Below, in pieces: positions 35,784 through 45,329 of a DNA stretch of 64,000 bases. The notes beneath the pieces are model-generated. The model was given only the letters and a program-made list of their open reading frames with translations, did no database searches and had not been told where the DNA came from. Within the stretch, counting starts at the first letter, position 1; every line of letters begins with the position of its first letter. A program made the position numbers and the translations under genes. The DNA comes from Nitratireductor sp. XY-223 (lineage in GTDB: Bacteria; Pseudomonadota; Alphaproteobacteria; Rhizobiales; Rhizobiaceae): contig NZ_SPNT01000003.1 of the NCBI RefSeq assembly GCF_004959855.1, forward strand, positions 186,001 to 250,000, given 5' to 3'.

Positions 35784-36617
35784 TCACGCCATGCCCTTGC
35801 CGGAACTCATACTGGGATTTGCCGAACGCAGCAGCTTTTCCAGAAACAGCATGAGTATGACGTTGGGAACGACGAGAATCAGGGACAACACCGCCGCGTT
35901 GGGTCGCACGAAATCCTGCCCCAGCGACCCGAACAGAAGTGTCGGGATGGTGACGAAATTCGGCGAGCCGACAATAAAGGCGATGGCGAATTCTTCGATG
36001 GACTGAATGAAAACGATCAGCAGGGAAGCCAGGATGCCTGGCTTCAGCGCGGGGAGGTATGCAACGCGCCACCGTGCGATTGTCGACGCGCTGAGGTCGC
36101 GCGCCGCATCGATATGGTCCTGCCGAACCTGCTCGAAGCTGACGGTCATGATGCGGATTGCGTACGGCAGAAACAGCACGCTGTGCGCAAACAGGATGGC
36201 ACCGAAGCGCCAGGCGTGGAGACCGAGGCTGAAGAGCAGCGAGGTAAAGAAGATCGCGGTCACGAAGGGTGGCACCACGAGCGGCAGCAGCGCGATCACC
36301 TTGGCGACCTCCCGGCCGGGAAAACTGATCCTGCCGAGGGCAAATGACGTCGGGATCGCCAGAAGCAAGGTCAGGATCGCCGCGCTCGGCGCCAGTGTGT
36401 AGGAGTTGAGGAGTGCCTCTTTCAACGAGGAATTCACCCACATATTGTGCCAGCGATAAAAGGACACAACCGGCGGCATCAGCTTGTCGGCCGTCCACGG
36501 CTCTGCCGGATCGACCAGAGACCACAGCACCGCCATGGTGAAGGGGATTATCAGCCAGAGCGTACAGACGGCGATCAGCAGGTAGATGAGAAAGCGGTTG
36601 ATCAGTTCGCGGGTCAT
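35784..36617 (-). CDS. ABC transporter permease (PotC-like)
   Basis: A 277-residue permease with six transmembrane segments. The cytoplasmic EAA-like loop reads DAARDLSASTIARWRVAYLPALKPGI, which contacts the ATPase. It overlaps the preceding permease by four bases and ends 29 bases before the binding protein gene. Confidence 0.93.
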   Translation of the reverse strand: MTRELINRFLIYLLIAVCTLWLIIPFTMAVLWSLVDPAEPWTADKLMPPVVSFYRWHNMWVNSSLKEALLNSYTLAPSAAILTLLLAIPTSFALGRISFPGREVAKVIALLPLVVPPFVTAIFFTSLLFSLGLHAWRFGAILFAHSVLFLPYAIRIMTVSFEQVRQDHIDAARDLSASTIARWRVAYLPALKPGILASLLIVFIQSIEEFAIAFIVGSPNFVTIPTLLFGSLGQDFVRPNAAVLSLILVVPNVILMLFLEKLLRSANPSMSSGKGMA

Positions 36618-37471
36618 CGGAACCGCCTCCCGCTGAGGATGAAGCGCGCCGCGAAGGCCAGCAGTGCGGAACCGACGAGGGCGACGACCATGAGCGAGAC
36701 GCCGACCACGGCGGCGTCGTGCCAGCGGCCTCCGTCCTTGTAGAAGACCATGAGCTGGGCCATCGACTGTCTGTTGGTCGGTCCGGCAATGACCTGGAAC
36801 GAGAAATCCGCTACCGCGCCGATGAAGATGATCACCAGGGCGGCCTGCATCGCCGATATGGTCAGCGGCGCAATCACCTTGCGGAACCGCGCCATGCTGC
36901 CGGCGCCAAGGTCACGCGCGGCGTCAAGCACGTCGTCGCTGATACCCTGCACGGCGCCGGTGAGGATCAGCAGCGCAAACGGCATGTTCTTCCAGGTCTG
37001 CAGTATGAGAACGCCGATGGCGTTGGAATCGTTCTGCAGGCGGCGCGGGCCTTCCCAAAGCCCGATCCATTGCATGAACTGGTTGAGGACACCGTGATAG
37101 GCGATCACGTTGATGAACAGGAAAGCCGCGACCAGCCCGTGCACGAGCAGCGGCGCTTTCAATATGGCCCCGACGGCGACGGAACCGGTGAAGGGCTTTC
37201 GCAGCCACAGCGCCAGCGGATAGGCGAGCGCCACGGAAAACAGCGCGCTCAAAATGCCGATATAGAGCGAATAGCGCACTGCGCGCCCATAGGCTCTGCG
37301 CTCGAGCACGCCGGCCCAGTGTTCGGCGCTGAGGAGGCTTTCGCCGGTCAGGTTGTAAAGCCCGAAGGACTGGACGATGGCGATGTAGACCACCGTTCCG
37401 ATGAGCGCGACGATCAGGCCGAGACCGGGCGTCAGGAGCAGAATAACCTGTAGCCAGCGCCGCCAGGTCAT
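36614..37471 (-). CDS. ABC transporter permease (PotB-like)
   Basis: A 285-residue permease with six transmembrane segments and the coupling loop DAARDLGAGSMARFRKVIAPLTISAM. It starts inside the ATPase stop codon (4-base overlap) and overlaps the next permease by four bases, so the three are translationally coupled. Confidence 0.93.
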   Translation of the reverse strand: MTWRRWLQVILLLTPGLGLIVALIGTVVYIAIVQSFGLYNLTGESLLSAEHWAGVLERRAYGRAVRYSLYIGILSALFSVALAYPLALWLRKPFTGSVAVGAILKAPLLVHGLVAAFLFINVIAYHGVLNQFMQWIGLWEGPRRLQNDSNAIGVLILQTWKNMPFALLILTGAVQGISDDVLDAARDLGAGSMARFRKVIAPLTISAMQAALVIIFIGAVADFSFQVIAGPTNRQSMAQLMVFYKDGGRWHDAAVVGVSLMVVALVGSALLAFAARFILSGRRFR

Positions 37472-38520
37472 TGCATCGACTCCAGCATCACGATGTCCTG
37501 GGGCCGGATGGAAAAGGCGAGGTTCTCGCCGGACCGGACCGTCGGCTCCGGAAGCTGGACCCTGAAGGTCTGCTCGGCGGCGGTAAAGAAAAGGTCCGTG
37601 AAACTGCCCTGGAACGACCGTTCGGAAATCTGCGTCTCAATGCGGTTCGGTCCGTTGCCGTCCGGCTGGACCACCTCCGGACGCCAGCAGATCTTGATCT
37701 TCTTTGATTTCGGTTCGGTGCCGCTTGCCGCAACGAGTTCGCCAAGCGGGGTCGAAAGGACCCAGTGATCCTCTCCCTTGCCACCGATCACTTCGGCATC
37801 CAGGACATTCGCCCCGCCGATGAAATCCGCGACGAAACTTGTCCTGGGGGACCAGTAGAGTTCCTCCGGCGAGGCGATCTGCTCGATCCGGCCGCCATTC
37901 ATGATCATCACCCGGTCCGAAAGCGCCAGGGCCTCCGACTGGTCGTGCGTGACGTAGATGGCGGTGAGATTGTAGTCCTTCTGGATCCTGCGTATTTCCA
38001 TGCGCACCGTGTCGCGCAGCTTCGCGTCCAGATTCGAGAGCGGCTCATCGAACAGAATCACTGTGGGGCGCATGATCAGCGCCCGTCCAAGGGCCACGCG
38101 CTGCTGCTGGCCGCCGGAAAGCTGGTTGGGCAGTTTTTCCAGTTGCGGCCCGAGCTTGAGCTGTTCGGCGACGCGATCCAGCCGCTGGTCGCGTTCGGCT
38201 GCGGCGATGCGCTTCTGTCTGAGACCGAACTCGAGGTTTTCGCGTACGCTCAAATGCGGAAACAGCGCATAGGACTGGAAGCACATTGCCGTATCACGCG
38301 TCTCCGGCGGCACATGCGTGACCTCCTTGCCGGCGATATGAATGGTGCCCGCCGTTGGCTTCAGGAAACCGGAAATCAGCTTGAGCAGTGTCGTCTTGCC
38401 GCAGCCGCTGGGACCCAGAAGGGTAACGAATTCTCCTTCGTCGACACTGACGGAGATGTCCGGCAGTGCGAGAAAATCGCCGAAGCGCATCTGCAGCCCG
38501 TTGACCTGTACCGTGCCCAA
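37468..38520 (-). CDS. ABC transporter ATP-binding protein (PotA-like)
   Basis: A 350-residue ATPase: Walker A GPSGCGKTT, Q-loop FQSYALFPHLSV, signature LSGGQQQRVALGRAL, Walker B ILFDEPLSNLD, H-loop THDQ, and a C-terminal TOBE regulatory domain from about 250. It powers the importer with the two permeases. The start is TTG at 38520, with GGGAGGG 4-6 bases upstream; an ATG seven bases upstream lies in another frame. First gene of the transporter operon. Confidence 0.93.
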   Translation of the reverse strand: MGTVQVNGLQMRFGDFLALPDISVSVDEGEFVTLLGPSGCGKTTLLKLISGFLKPTAGTIHIAGKEVTHVPPETRDTAMCFQSYALFPHLSVRENLEFGLRQKRIAAAERDQRLDRVAEQLKLGPQLEKLPNQLSGGQQQRVALGRALIMRPTVILFDEPLSNLDAKLRDTVRMEIRRIQKDYNLTAIYVTHDQSEALALSDRVMIMNGGRIEQIASPEELYWSPRTSFVADFIGGANVLDAEVIGGKGEDHWVLSTPLGELVAASGTEPKSKKIKICWRPEVVQPDGNGPNRIETQISERSFQGSFTDLFFTAAEQTFRVQLPEPTVRSGENLAFSIRPQDIVMLESMQ

Positions 38521-38865
38521 TTCATCCCTCCCTTTCGCTCTGGTCGGAAACGGTCGATGCCTGAAAACGGTCGGGGTGACCGCTCTCAATCAGTTCACCC
38601 TCTGGCATTTTATTATTACTCATTATATGTAATATTTATGACATCCGATGCCACATCGTCAAGTGGCTCTGTGTCACGCCTGTCGGTAGGCGTCCGGAAG
38701 GCCTTTCCGGCGCCGAATATCCGGCGGTCGCGTCACAACAGCCGGCCGGGGCGTAAAAGTGCCGGGAAGGAGCAGTACTCGCCCGGCAGATTGTTAGTAA
38801 CGCGTCGAAGGGACTTGGAATTACTGTCCGTCAGACGCTAGTCTTGTGGTCTGATTCAGGAACTT
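38521..38865. other. Intergenic region between transporter operon and ROK gene
   Basis: A 345-base divergent promoter region. The part 38605-38645 is AT-rich and contains the dyad described separately. I see no gene in it. Confidence 0.6.
38614..38634. promoter_or_regulatory. Candidate ROK operator upstream of the transporter
   Basis: TATTAC (38614-38619) and GTAATA (38629-38634) flank nine bases in an AT-rich stretch, about 95 bases upstream of the ABC ATPase start. AT-rich dyads are typical of NagC/Mlc-type ROK repressors, and a ROK gene is divergent here. Confidence 0.35.
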
Positions 38866-38871
38866 GTGCGG

Positions 38872-40008
38872 ATGGACTCAGTCGCAAATACGGAAAGACT
38901 TGTGCTGTCGGACAGTGAGCGCGAGATCCTGAACATCGTGCGTCGGCACGGATCCATCTCGCGCGCCGACATAACCGACTTCACCAATCTATCTCAGCAA
39001 TCCGTCTATCGCCTCGTCGACAACCTGCTGCAGGCCCGCCTTCTGAAAACGCAAAAGGCGATTGTAAAGGGCCGCGGAAAGCCGAGCCCGCAGATTACGC
39101 TCGATACGTCGTCAACGACGTCGATCGGCGTATCGGTCAGCACCAACGCCGTTGAGTATATTGCGGTCGATCTTTCCGGCAGTCCGGTGTGCAGCGGCAT
39201 ATTGGCGTCCCGGCCCAATGATCTAGAGGCCGTTCTGATTGAACTGTCCGAGCTGTTATCCGGTCTTTCAATGGATGGGCCGCTATCCAAGCGCCGTTTC
39301 ATTGGAATCGGCGTTGCGGTTCAGGGCTACAGGACCACGCATCGCAATCGCTTCACGACGCCGGTGCCGATTGACAGCTGGGCGCGCATCCCGATTGACG
39401 AGATCGTGGAAGAGCGTTTGAACCACGCGTCATTTGTTGAGAACAACGCAACCAGCGCCGCCATTGCGGAACTTTATTGCGGCGGCGGAAAACGGCACCG
39501 GTGCTTCGGGTATCTCTCATTCAATCTGGGCTTCGGCAGCGGCGTCATTTGGGACGAGAAGCCGATCTTCGGGGGCCACGGCAATGCCGGCGAAATCAGC
39601 TCGATCTTCCTGGATGAGGAATCCCACCACAGGCCCGCGCTCGGAGAGCTTTTGAAGCGTCTCTCGGATCGCGGCCGCGCACTCACTTTCCAACAGCTGC
39701 TGGATGAATTCGACCCGAGCTGGGACGGAATCACGGAGTGGGTCGATGAGGTCAAGCCGAGCCTGGATCTGTCGATCCGGGCGCTTTCGGCAATACTGGA
39801 TCCGAATGCGATCTTCTTCGGCGGGGAAGCGCCGGCGGCGCTTCGCAGGCTGCTCATCGAAGCTTGCGAGCCGCCGGAAAAGGACCGGTTCGGCACGCCG
39901 AAGCCGTATCCCGAACTGTTGCTGAGCGAACTTGACGGAGATGCTGCGACGCTTGGTGCTGCCATGTTGCCGCTGCAGCAGATCGTCTTCCGCAACCACG
40001 CATTTTGA
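38872..40008 (+). CDS. ROK-family transcriptional regulator
   Basis: A 378-residue ROK repressor. An N-terminal MarR-like helix-turn-helix (about 12-75: ILNIVRRHGSISRADITDFTNLSQQSVYRLVDNLL) is followed by a ROK sugar-kinase-like domain with GYLSFNLGFGSGVIWDEKPIFGGHGNAGEI. The cysteine zinc motif of active ROK kinases (CxCGxxGCxE) is absent, so it is a regulator, not a kinase. ROK proteins usually sense sugars or sugar phosphates. Divergent from the ABC operon, which it probably controls. GTG 38866 is an alternative start closer to the AGGA ribosome site. Confidence 0.88.
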   Translation: MDSVANTERLVLSDSEREILNIVRRHGSISRADITDFTNLSQQSVYRLVDNLLQARLLKTQKAIVKGRGKPSPQITLDTSSTTSIGVSVSTNAVEYIAVDLSGSPVCSGILASRPNDLEAVLIELSELLSGLSMDGPLSKRRFIGIGVAVQGYRTTHRNRFTTPVPIDSWARIPIDEIVEERLNHASFVENNATSAAIAELYCGGGKRHRCFGYLSFNLGFGSGVIWDEKPIFGGHGNAGEISSIFLDEESHHRPALGELLKRLSDRGRALTFQQLLDEFDPSWDGITEWVDEVKPSLDLSIRALSAILDPNAIFFGGEAPAALRRLLIEACEPPEKDRFGTPKPYPELLLSELDGDAATLGAAMLPLQQIVFRNHAF

Positions 40009-40017
40009 TCTCGGCCA

Positions 40018-40848
40018 TCACCCGAGCGCTTGGGCCAGCCTGCAGAACTCGGCAACCGTAAGCGTTTCGGCGCGTCGTTGCGGATCGATGCCGGCGCCGA
40101 CGAGCAAGGGCTCGCCGCCGACGGCCTTGAGGCTCTGCCGCAGCATCTTGCGGCGCTGCCCGAACGCGGCCTGCGTAACCCTGGCGAGGTTTGCCGCCGA
40201 ACAGGCAAGGGGCGCTGCGCGTGGCGTCAGGTGAACCACCGAGGACGTCACCTTGGGTGGCGGGGTGAAGGCCTGGCGCGGCACGTCGAAGGCGAGACCG
40301 GCCTCGGTGCGCCATCCGGCGAGAACGCTCAGCCGGCCATAGGCGCCCGAGCCGGGGGCGGCGACGATGCGCTGTGCCACTTCCTTCTGGAACATCAGGG
40401 TGAGGGAGTCGAAATAGGGCGGCCATGGCTCCGTCAGCAGCCAACTGACGAGAAGCGGCGTTCCGATATTGTAGGGAAGGTTCGACACGATCCTGATCCG
40501 CTCGCCTGCCGCAAGCACGGAGAAATCCACCTCCAGCGCATCGCCCTCGACGATATCGAGGCGGTCCGGATAGTGTTCGCCGATTTCATGAAGCGCCGGC
40601 AGGCAGCGCTCGTCCCGCTCGACGGCAATCACCTTTCGGGCGCCGCAGGCAAGAAGGGCCCGCGTCAGCCCTCCGGGTCCGGGGCCGACTTCGAGGACGA
40701 CGGCATCCTCGAGATTGCCGGCCGCCCGTGCGATTTTCTGCGTCAGGTTGAGATCAAGCAGGAAGTTCTGCCCGAGCGACTTTTTGGCGTTGAGACCGTA
40801 CCGGCTGATCGTCTCGCGCAGCGGCGGAAGCCCGTCGATTGCAGGCAT
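40018..40848 (-). CDS. rsmA: 16S rRNA dimethyladenosine transferase
   Basis: A 276-residue RsmA/KsgA enzyme that dimethylates A1518 and A1519 of 16S r[14 protein letters not shown], the SAM motif [15 protein letters not shown] and the catalytic NLPYNI are present. Its start codon shares one base with the pdxA stop (TAATG), so it is coupled to pdxA. Converges with the ROK gene. Confidence 0.97.
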   Translation of the reverse strand: MPAIDGLPPLRETISRYGLNAKKSLGQNFLLDLNLTQKIARAAGNLEDAVVLEVGPGPGGLTRALLACGARKVIAVERDERCLPALHEIGEHYPDRLDIVEGDALEVDFSVLAAGERIRIVSNLPYNIGTPLLVSWLLTEPWPPYFDSLTLMFQKEVAQRIVAAPGSGAYGRLSVLAGWRTEAGLAFDVPRQAFTPPPKVTSSVVHLTPRAAPLACSAANLARVTQAAFGQRRKMLRQSLKAVGGEPLLVGAGIDPQRRAETLTVAEFCRLAQALG

Positions 40849-41879
40849 TAGTCCGGCTCCCCGGCGTTTGCTGCCGTCATTGCCGCGGCAAGCCTGATGG
40901 CTGCGATCAGACTGTCGGGACGGGCCGCGCCCGTGCCGGCGATGTTGAATGCCGTTCCATGGTCAGGTGATGTGCGAATGAAGGGCAGTCCGAGCGTCGT
41001 GTTGACCGTGTCGTCGAAACCAAGTGCCTTTGCCGGAATCAATGCCTGGTCGTGATACATGCAGATGGCGGCGTCGTAGCGGCTTCGTGCTGCATCGTGA
41101 AACATAGTATCGGCGGGCAGGGGGCCGAAGGCATCGATGCCGGCCGACCTCAGCCTCGACACGGCCGGTCGGACAATGTCGTTGTCTTCGCTGCCGAGCG
41201 CGCCGTCTTCGCCGGCATGCGGATTGAGGCCGGCGACAGCCAATCGCGGTTCGGCGATGCCGAAGCGCCTCTTGAGATCGGTCGCCGTGATGGTCGCGGT
41301 TTCGACAACCAGCTCGGTCGATAGCGCATCGGGAACGGAACGGAGGGGAATGTGCACGGTCACGGGTACCGCACGCAGCCTTGGGCCGGCCAGCATCATG
41401 ATCGGCCGGTGGCTGGTCTTGTAGTGCCGCAACGCGAGTTCGGCGAGAAACTCCGTGTGCCCGGGAAAGGCAAATCCAGCCGCATAAAGCTCCGATTTCG
41501 CTATCGGGTTGGTAATCACGGCGTTGGCTGAGCCGTCAACGGTCATCGACACGGCCCGCTCGATGGACTCGATGATCGCCGCGGCATTTGCCCGGTCCGG
41601 TTTACCGGCCTCGGCATCCACCGGATTGGTCAACGGCAGGACTGGCAGTCCGTCGCCCACGGAACCCGCGTCGGCGGCGCTGTCGATCCGGTCGATCGTC
41701 AATTCGATGCCAAGGCGGTCGGCCCTCTGTAGAAGGGTCGCCGGGCAGGCGATGACCAGCAGGGGCGGGAGCTTTAGCTCCGCCCGCCGGCTCCACATCG
41801 AGACCGTGATATCCGGGCCGATCCCTGCGGGATCGCCCATCGTCAGCGCCAGGGGCGCGGCGTTCCGGGCTTGGGCCAT
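40848..41879 (-). CDS. pdxA: 4-hydroxythreonine-4-phosphate dehydrogenase
   Basis: A 343-residue enzyme of pyridoxal phosphate synthesis. [14 protein letters not shown], the metal-binding histidines in [11 protein letters not shown] and [16 protein letters not shown], and [15 protein letters not shown] are diagnostic. ATG 41879 is chosen because the frame upstream to 42050 lacks homology features and overlaps the surA gene. Confidence 0.96.
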   Translation of the reverse strand: MAQARNAAPLALTMGDPAGIGPDITVSMWSRRAELKLPPLLVIACPATLLQRADRLGIELTIDRIDSAADAGSVGDGLPVLPLTNPVDAEAGKPDRANAAAIIESIERAVSMTVDGSANAVITNPIAKSELYAAGFAFPGHTEFLAELALRHYKTSHRPIMMLAGPRLRAVPVTVHIPLRSVPDALSTELVVETATITATDLKRRFGIAEPRLAVAGLNPHAGEDGALGSEDNDIVRPAVSRLRSAGIDAFGPLPADTMFHDAARSRYDAAICMYHDQALIPAKALGFDDTVNTTLGLPFIRTSPDHGTAFNIAGTGAARPDSLIAAIRLAAAMTAANAGEPD

Positions 41880-41898
41880 GGTCCGAAGGCTCAACGGG

Positions 41899-42849
41899 TC
41901 ACTTGTAAATGACCCGGGCCCTCTCGCGCAGTTCCTTAAGGTACTTTTCGCTGTTTTTGTTCCGGCTGCCCGCATCCGCAGACTGTTCCGAACGGAAGAC
42001 CATCTCGGCCGCAAGATCGTCTGAGACCTCCCTGCTTGAGCAAATGGCAATGAACTCGACGCCGCGATCCGTGACCCGCGTGGCCGTTGCTTTGCCGGAG
42101 GGCGTCTTCTCGATCAGCGCCTTCCAGTCCGGAGGCAGCGCAGGCTGCATGACACGGCCGAGATCCCTCACGGAAACGTCCCTCAGCCCCTTGGCAAACT
42201 GCCGCGTACTGTCACAGCTCACAAACCGCCCGCGCATGGAGTCGGCCTCGCGTTTGCGGCTGTTCAGGATCGATTTGCGCTTGGCTGCCGGGACCACGAA
42301 GATCACCTGCTGCAGAATGTACTCCGTCGTCTTCGGTTTCTCGCCACCGCGTTCCAGCATCTTTGCGACGAGATCCTCGGTGCTCATGCGCCCGCCCGAG
42401 TTGAACCGGGCGTTGACAACGCGCGGCCACGACATTTGCACGCGGATGAACTCCTTGAAGTGGTTGGCGCCCACGCCGGCCTGATTGAGCATTTGCGAGA
42501 GCTGCTTGCTGGACAGCTTGTTGGCTGAGGCAAATCGGGCAAAGGACTGATTGACCTGCGCGTCGCTCACGGCTGCACGCAGCCGCGAGATCTCGGTCAT
42601 CTTGATGGCCTCCTCGACCAGTTGTTCACGTGCCTTTTTCTTCAGGTCGCCGCGTTCGCGCTGCAACTGCAGGAGCTTGACCCGCCTTTGGACGTCGCCC
42701 GAAGTAATCGCCTCGCCGTTCACGACAATGGCGATCCTCGCGGCAAGCGCAGGGTTGGCGTATGCGGTGGCTGCTGCGATGGCCATAGCCACTATGAGTA
42801 CGAATTTTGCAATCACCGGAATTGGCAATCTGCTAAGACCGCTGTTCAT
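41899..42849 (-). CDS. SurA-like periplasmic chaperone / peptidylprolyl isomerase
   Basis: A 316-residue exported protein: signal peptide (about 10-35, ending PALAA), then a SurA N-terminal chaperone core ([25 protein letters not shown] ... [13 protein letters not shown]) and a C-terminal region of parvulin type that looks degenerate. SurA helps fold outer-membrane proteins including LptD, and its gene lies directly after lptD as in many proteobacteria. It is shorter than the two-parvulin E. coli SurA (about 430), as is usual in this class. ATG 42849 has GAGGAA eight bases upstream. Confidence 0.85.
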   Translation of the reverse strand: MNSGLSRLPIPVIAKFVLIVAMAIAAATAYANPALAARIAIVVNGEAITSGDVQRRVKLLQLQRERGDLKKKAREQLVEEAIKMTEISRLRAAVSDAQVNQSFARFASANKLSSKQLSQMLNQAGVGANHFKEFIRVQMSWPRVVNARFNSGGRMSTEDLVAKMLERGGEKPKTTEYILQQVIFVVPAAKRKSILNSRKREADSMRGRFVSCDSTRQFAKGLRDVSVRDLGRVMQPALPPDWKALIEKTPSGKATATRVTDRGVEFIAICSSREVSDDLAAEMVFRSEQSADAGSRNKNSEKYLKELRERARVIYK

Positions 42850-42992
42850 TGTTCCAGTTCCTCGTTCCCCCTCAGGTGGACATTTTCGCAAAACTAAGCG
42901 TCGCGGTAAATCCCACCGATATTTTGGCAAAATAAAGGCTTTTGCCGTACCGAACGCCGAGATGCACCGCCCGAATCGCCCGGCCCGATCAA

Positions 42993-45329
42993 CTAGTTGT
43001 TATTTGTGAGTTCACTGAAACTGCTGGAGCCGAAATTGACGGAACCGAGTGTGCGCAGGCTGATCTTGGCGCCGACGCTCCAGTCAATGGCGGAGTCCAC
43101 ATCGCGCTGTTGCGTGTACGAAAGCGTAATGGCGAAACATTCGTCGGCATAGCCGAAACCGATGGTGTTGTCCGCCATGAATTTGTTCTCGATGTCGTAG
43201 CTGATCGAACCAAAGGCGCGCCAGTATTCGGCAAATTTTACCGAGGCCGCGCCCTTGAGCTCGTTCCGGCTGGTTGTCGAACCGTATCCGGGCTGCGGTT
43301 TCACCGTGGTGTGCGCAAATGACGTGCTGACGATCTTGCCGCTGTAGGAGACGCCGACATCGGAGCGTTGCAGGGTGAATGACGTTTCGTCGAAGCGGCC
43401 TTCCGCGGTCATCGAAAAGCCGTTGGGAAGATCGACCCCCACACTGCCGACATAATCGGAGCGGTCCGTTTCAAGTCCGGAAAACGCGCCGACATTGACA
43501 AGATCGTCCGTTGCGAAGGAATTCAGACCGGCGATCTGGTAGGACTGGCCGAAAATGCCGCGCAATGAGACACCGTTGCGCATGGTCCCTGTGTAGCGCA
43601 CGCCGAGATTGGCGCGGGTGCCGCCTTCCATGCGGTCATAACCCGAGAACTTGTCCCTTTCGAACAGCGTGCTGGCGTCGAACACGAAGCTCTGTGCGTC
43701 CTCATTGGGAAGGCCGCCGGCGAGCTGTTCGTCGTTGCGTGCAAAGATCTGGCCGATCGGCTCCAGGATGTGCGAGGCTCCGCTCGTCACGATCTGGATC
43801 GGGTAGCGCGCCTCGAGGCCGGCGGTCAGCAGGCCGCGCGCCGGCGTGGTCTGCGTGGTGAACGGCCCGGTGTAACCCATCGGCGCATCGACATCGAGGT
43901 GATAGAGATCGCCACGGGCGGCCGCGATCGGGGTGATCAGCAGGCCCTGATCCGTGACGATTGTCCGTTTCCACTCGAGTTCGGTCGTCAGCCGGGTACT
44001 CGTGCCTTCGACGCCCGGATATTTGTCGTTGGTGGTATCGACCTCGGCCTCATCGCGGGTCAGGCTCAATAGGTTGGCGTTGAGCGTAAGCTCGCCGCCG
44101 GCCACCGGCCTGTCGAAGGTCCGCGTGTAGTCCATCGAAGGGTGCACGATCGGCTGCTCTTCCTCGGCGGTGCTCGTGGCGAGAGTCGACTGGATGTCGA
44201 AGTAAAAACCCCTGAGATCGAAGAAATTACGCCCTGAAAGGCCTGTCAGATAGACCTGGGAGGTCTGGGTTACCTGATTGTAGCCGCTGATGTCGTATGT
44301 GTTGGAGAAGCTGTTGTCGCTCTGGACCATCACGTCCCAGCCGAACATCCAGCGCGGATTGATCTTGAATTCGCCCTGCGAAGCGATCATGCCGCGGTTT
44401 TCCACACCGGCGTCCACGGAGCCCGCATCGAAGGCGTCGGGCGAAAGCTGGTGGATGCCGGCGATCTTGAGGATGTGCTTGCCGGATTCGAACTGCTGGC
44501 GGAACTCGGCTTCTCCAAGGAAACCCTGCCTGGTGTAGCCCGACACCGTCACGGTCAGATCGTAATAGGGGCTGAGGGCGAAGTAGTATGGAACGCCGAC
44601 CTTCGCCCCAAGCTGCTTGCTGTAGCTGAAGGAGGGGATCAGGAACCCGCTTTTGCGTTTAACGGTATGGTCCGGAACGACAAGGAAGGGAAGATAGGCG
44701 ATCGGCCGGCCGAACAGCTCGAAATGCGCGCCTTCAAGGCGGATCGTTTGCGTTCTCCCGTCCTGGGTGACCCGCCGCGCCTTGATTTGCCATAGCGGCG
44801 GCTTGCTCGGATCTTCCTCGCAGATTTCGCAGGCCGTGTAGACGCCGTTGTTCAGGGTCGTTCGCTCGCCGTCGAACCGCTGCGCGCTGTCGGCGACGAT
44901 CCGCGTGTTGTCCGGACGTTCGATGCGCAACGCGTTGACGAATCCGTCTCCGAAATCGTCCGTAACATCGAGTTCCTGGGCATAGATGATATTGCCGTCC
45001 GGCTCGATCATCTCGATGTCGCCATAGGCCTTCAACCGCCCCGTCCGCTGATGGTACTCGAGCCGGCGCGCCACCATGCGGTAACCATCGAATTCGACCT
45101 GAACCGCACCCGTGGCTATGACGGTCTGGTTGTCCTGGTTGAAGACCAACTCATTCGCGGTGAGCAGCAACTGGGCGTCGGGGGAAGCCTGTATATTTAT
45201 GTCGGTCCCGTTGACGGACTGCGCGTGGGCGCGCGAAACGGCGGAATCCAGCGCCGAACTTGCCGTGAGGGCAGCGATAAGACCTGCGATACGCAACATG
45301 TTATTTTTGCAGATCGCCCCCGATCCCAC
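42993..45329 (-). CDS. lptD: LPS-assembly protein LptD
   Basis: A 778-residue outer-membrane protein that inserts lipopolysaccharide into the outer leaflet. After a signal sequence (ending AHAQ) comes an OstA/LptA-like domain (ANELVFNQDNQTVIATGAVQVEFDGYRMVARRLEYHQ) and a large beta-barrel to the C-terminus. GTG 45329 is chosen as start: it shares one base with the lptG stop (TAGTG) and has a perfect AAGGAGG seven bases upstream. An internal ATG at 45299 has no such site. Confidence 0.95.
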   Translation of the reverse strand: MGSGAICKNNMLRIAGLIAALTASSALDSAVSRAHAQSVNGTDINIQASPDAQLLLTANELVFNQDNQTVIATGAVQVEFDGYRMVARRLEYHQRTGRLKAYGDIEMIEPDGNIIYAQELDVTDDFGDGFVNALRIERPDNTRIVADSAQRFDGERTTLNNGVYTACEICEEDPSKPPLWQIKARRVTQDGRTQTIRLEGAHFELFGRPIAYLPFLVVPDHTVKRKSGFLIPSFSYSKQLGAKVGVPYYFALSPYYDLTVTVSGYTRQGFLGEAEFRQQFESGKHILKIAGIHQLSPDAFDAGSVDAGVENRGMIASQGEFKINPRWMFGWDVMVQSDNSFSNTYDISGYNQVTQTSQVYLTGLSGRNFFDLRGFYFDIQSTLATSTAEEEQPIVHPSMDYTRTFDRPVAGGELTLNANLLSLTRDEAEVDTTNDKYPGVEGTSTRLTTELEWKRTIVTDQGLLITPIAAARGDLYHLDVDAPMGYTGPFTTQTTPARGLLTAGLEARYPIQIVTSGASHILEPIGQIFARNDEQLAGGLPNEDAQSFVFDASTLFERDKFSGYDRMEGGTRANLGVRYTGTMRNGVSLRGIFGQSYQIAGLNSFATDDLVNVGAFSGLETDRSDYVGSVGVDLPNGFSMTAEGRFDETSFTLQRSDVGVSYSGKIVSTSFAHTTVKPQPGYGSTTSRNELKGAASVKFAEYWRAFGSISYDIENKFMADNTIGFGYADECFAITLSYTQQRDVDSAIDWSVGAKISLRTLGSVNFGSSSFSELTNNN

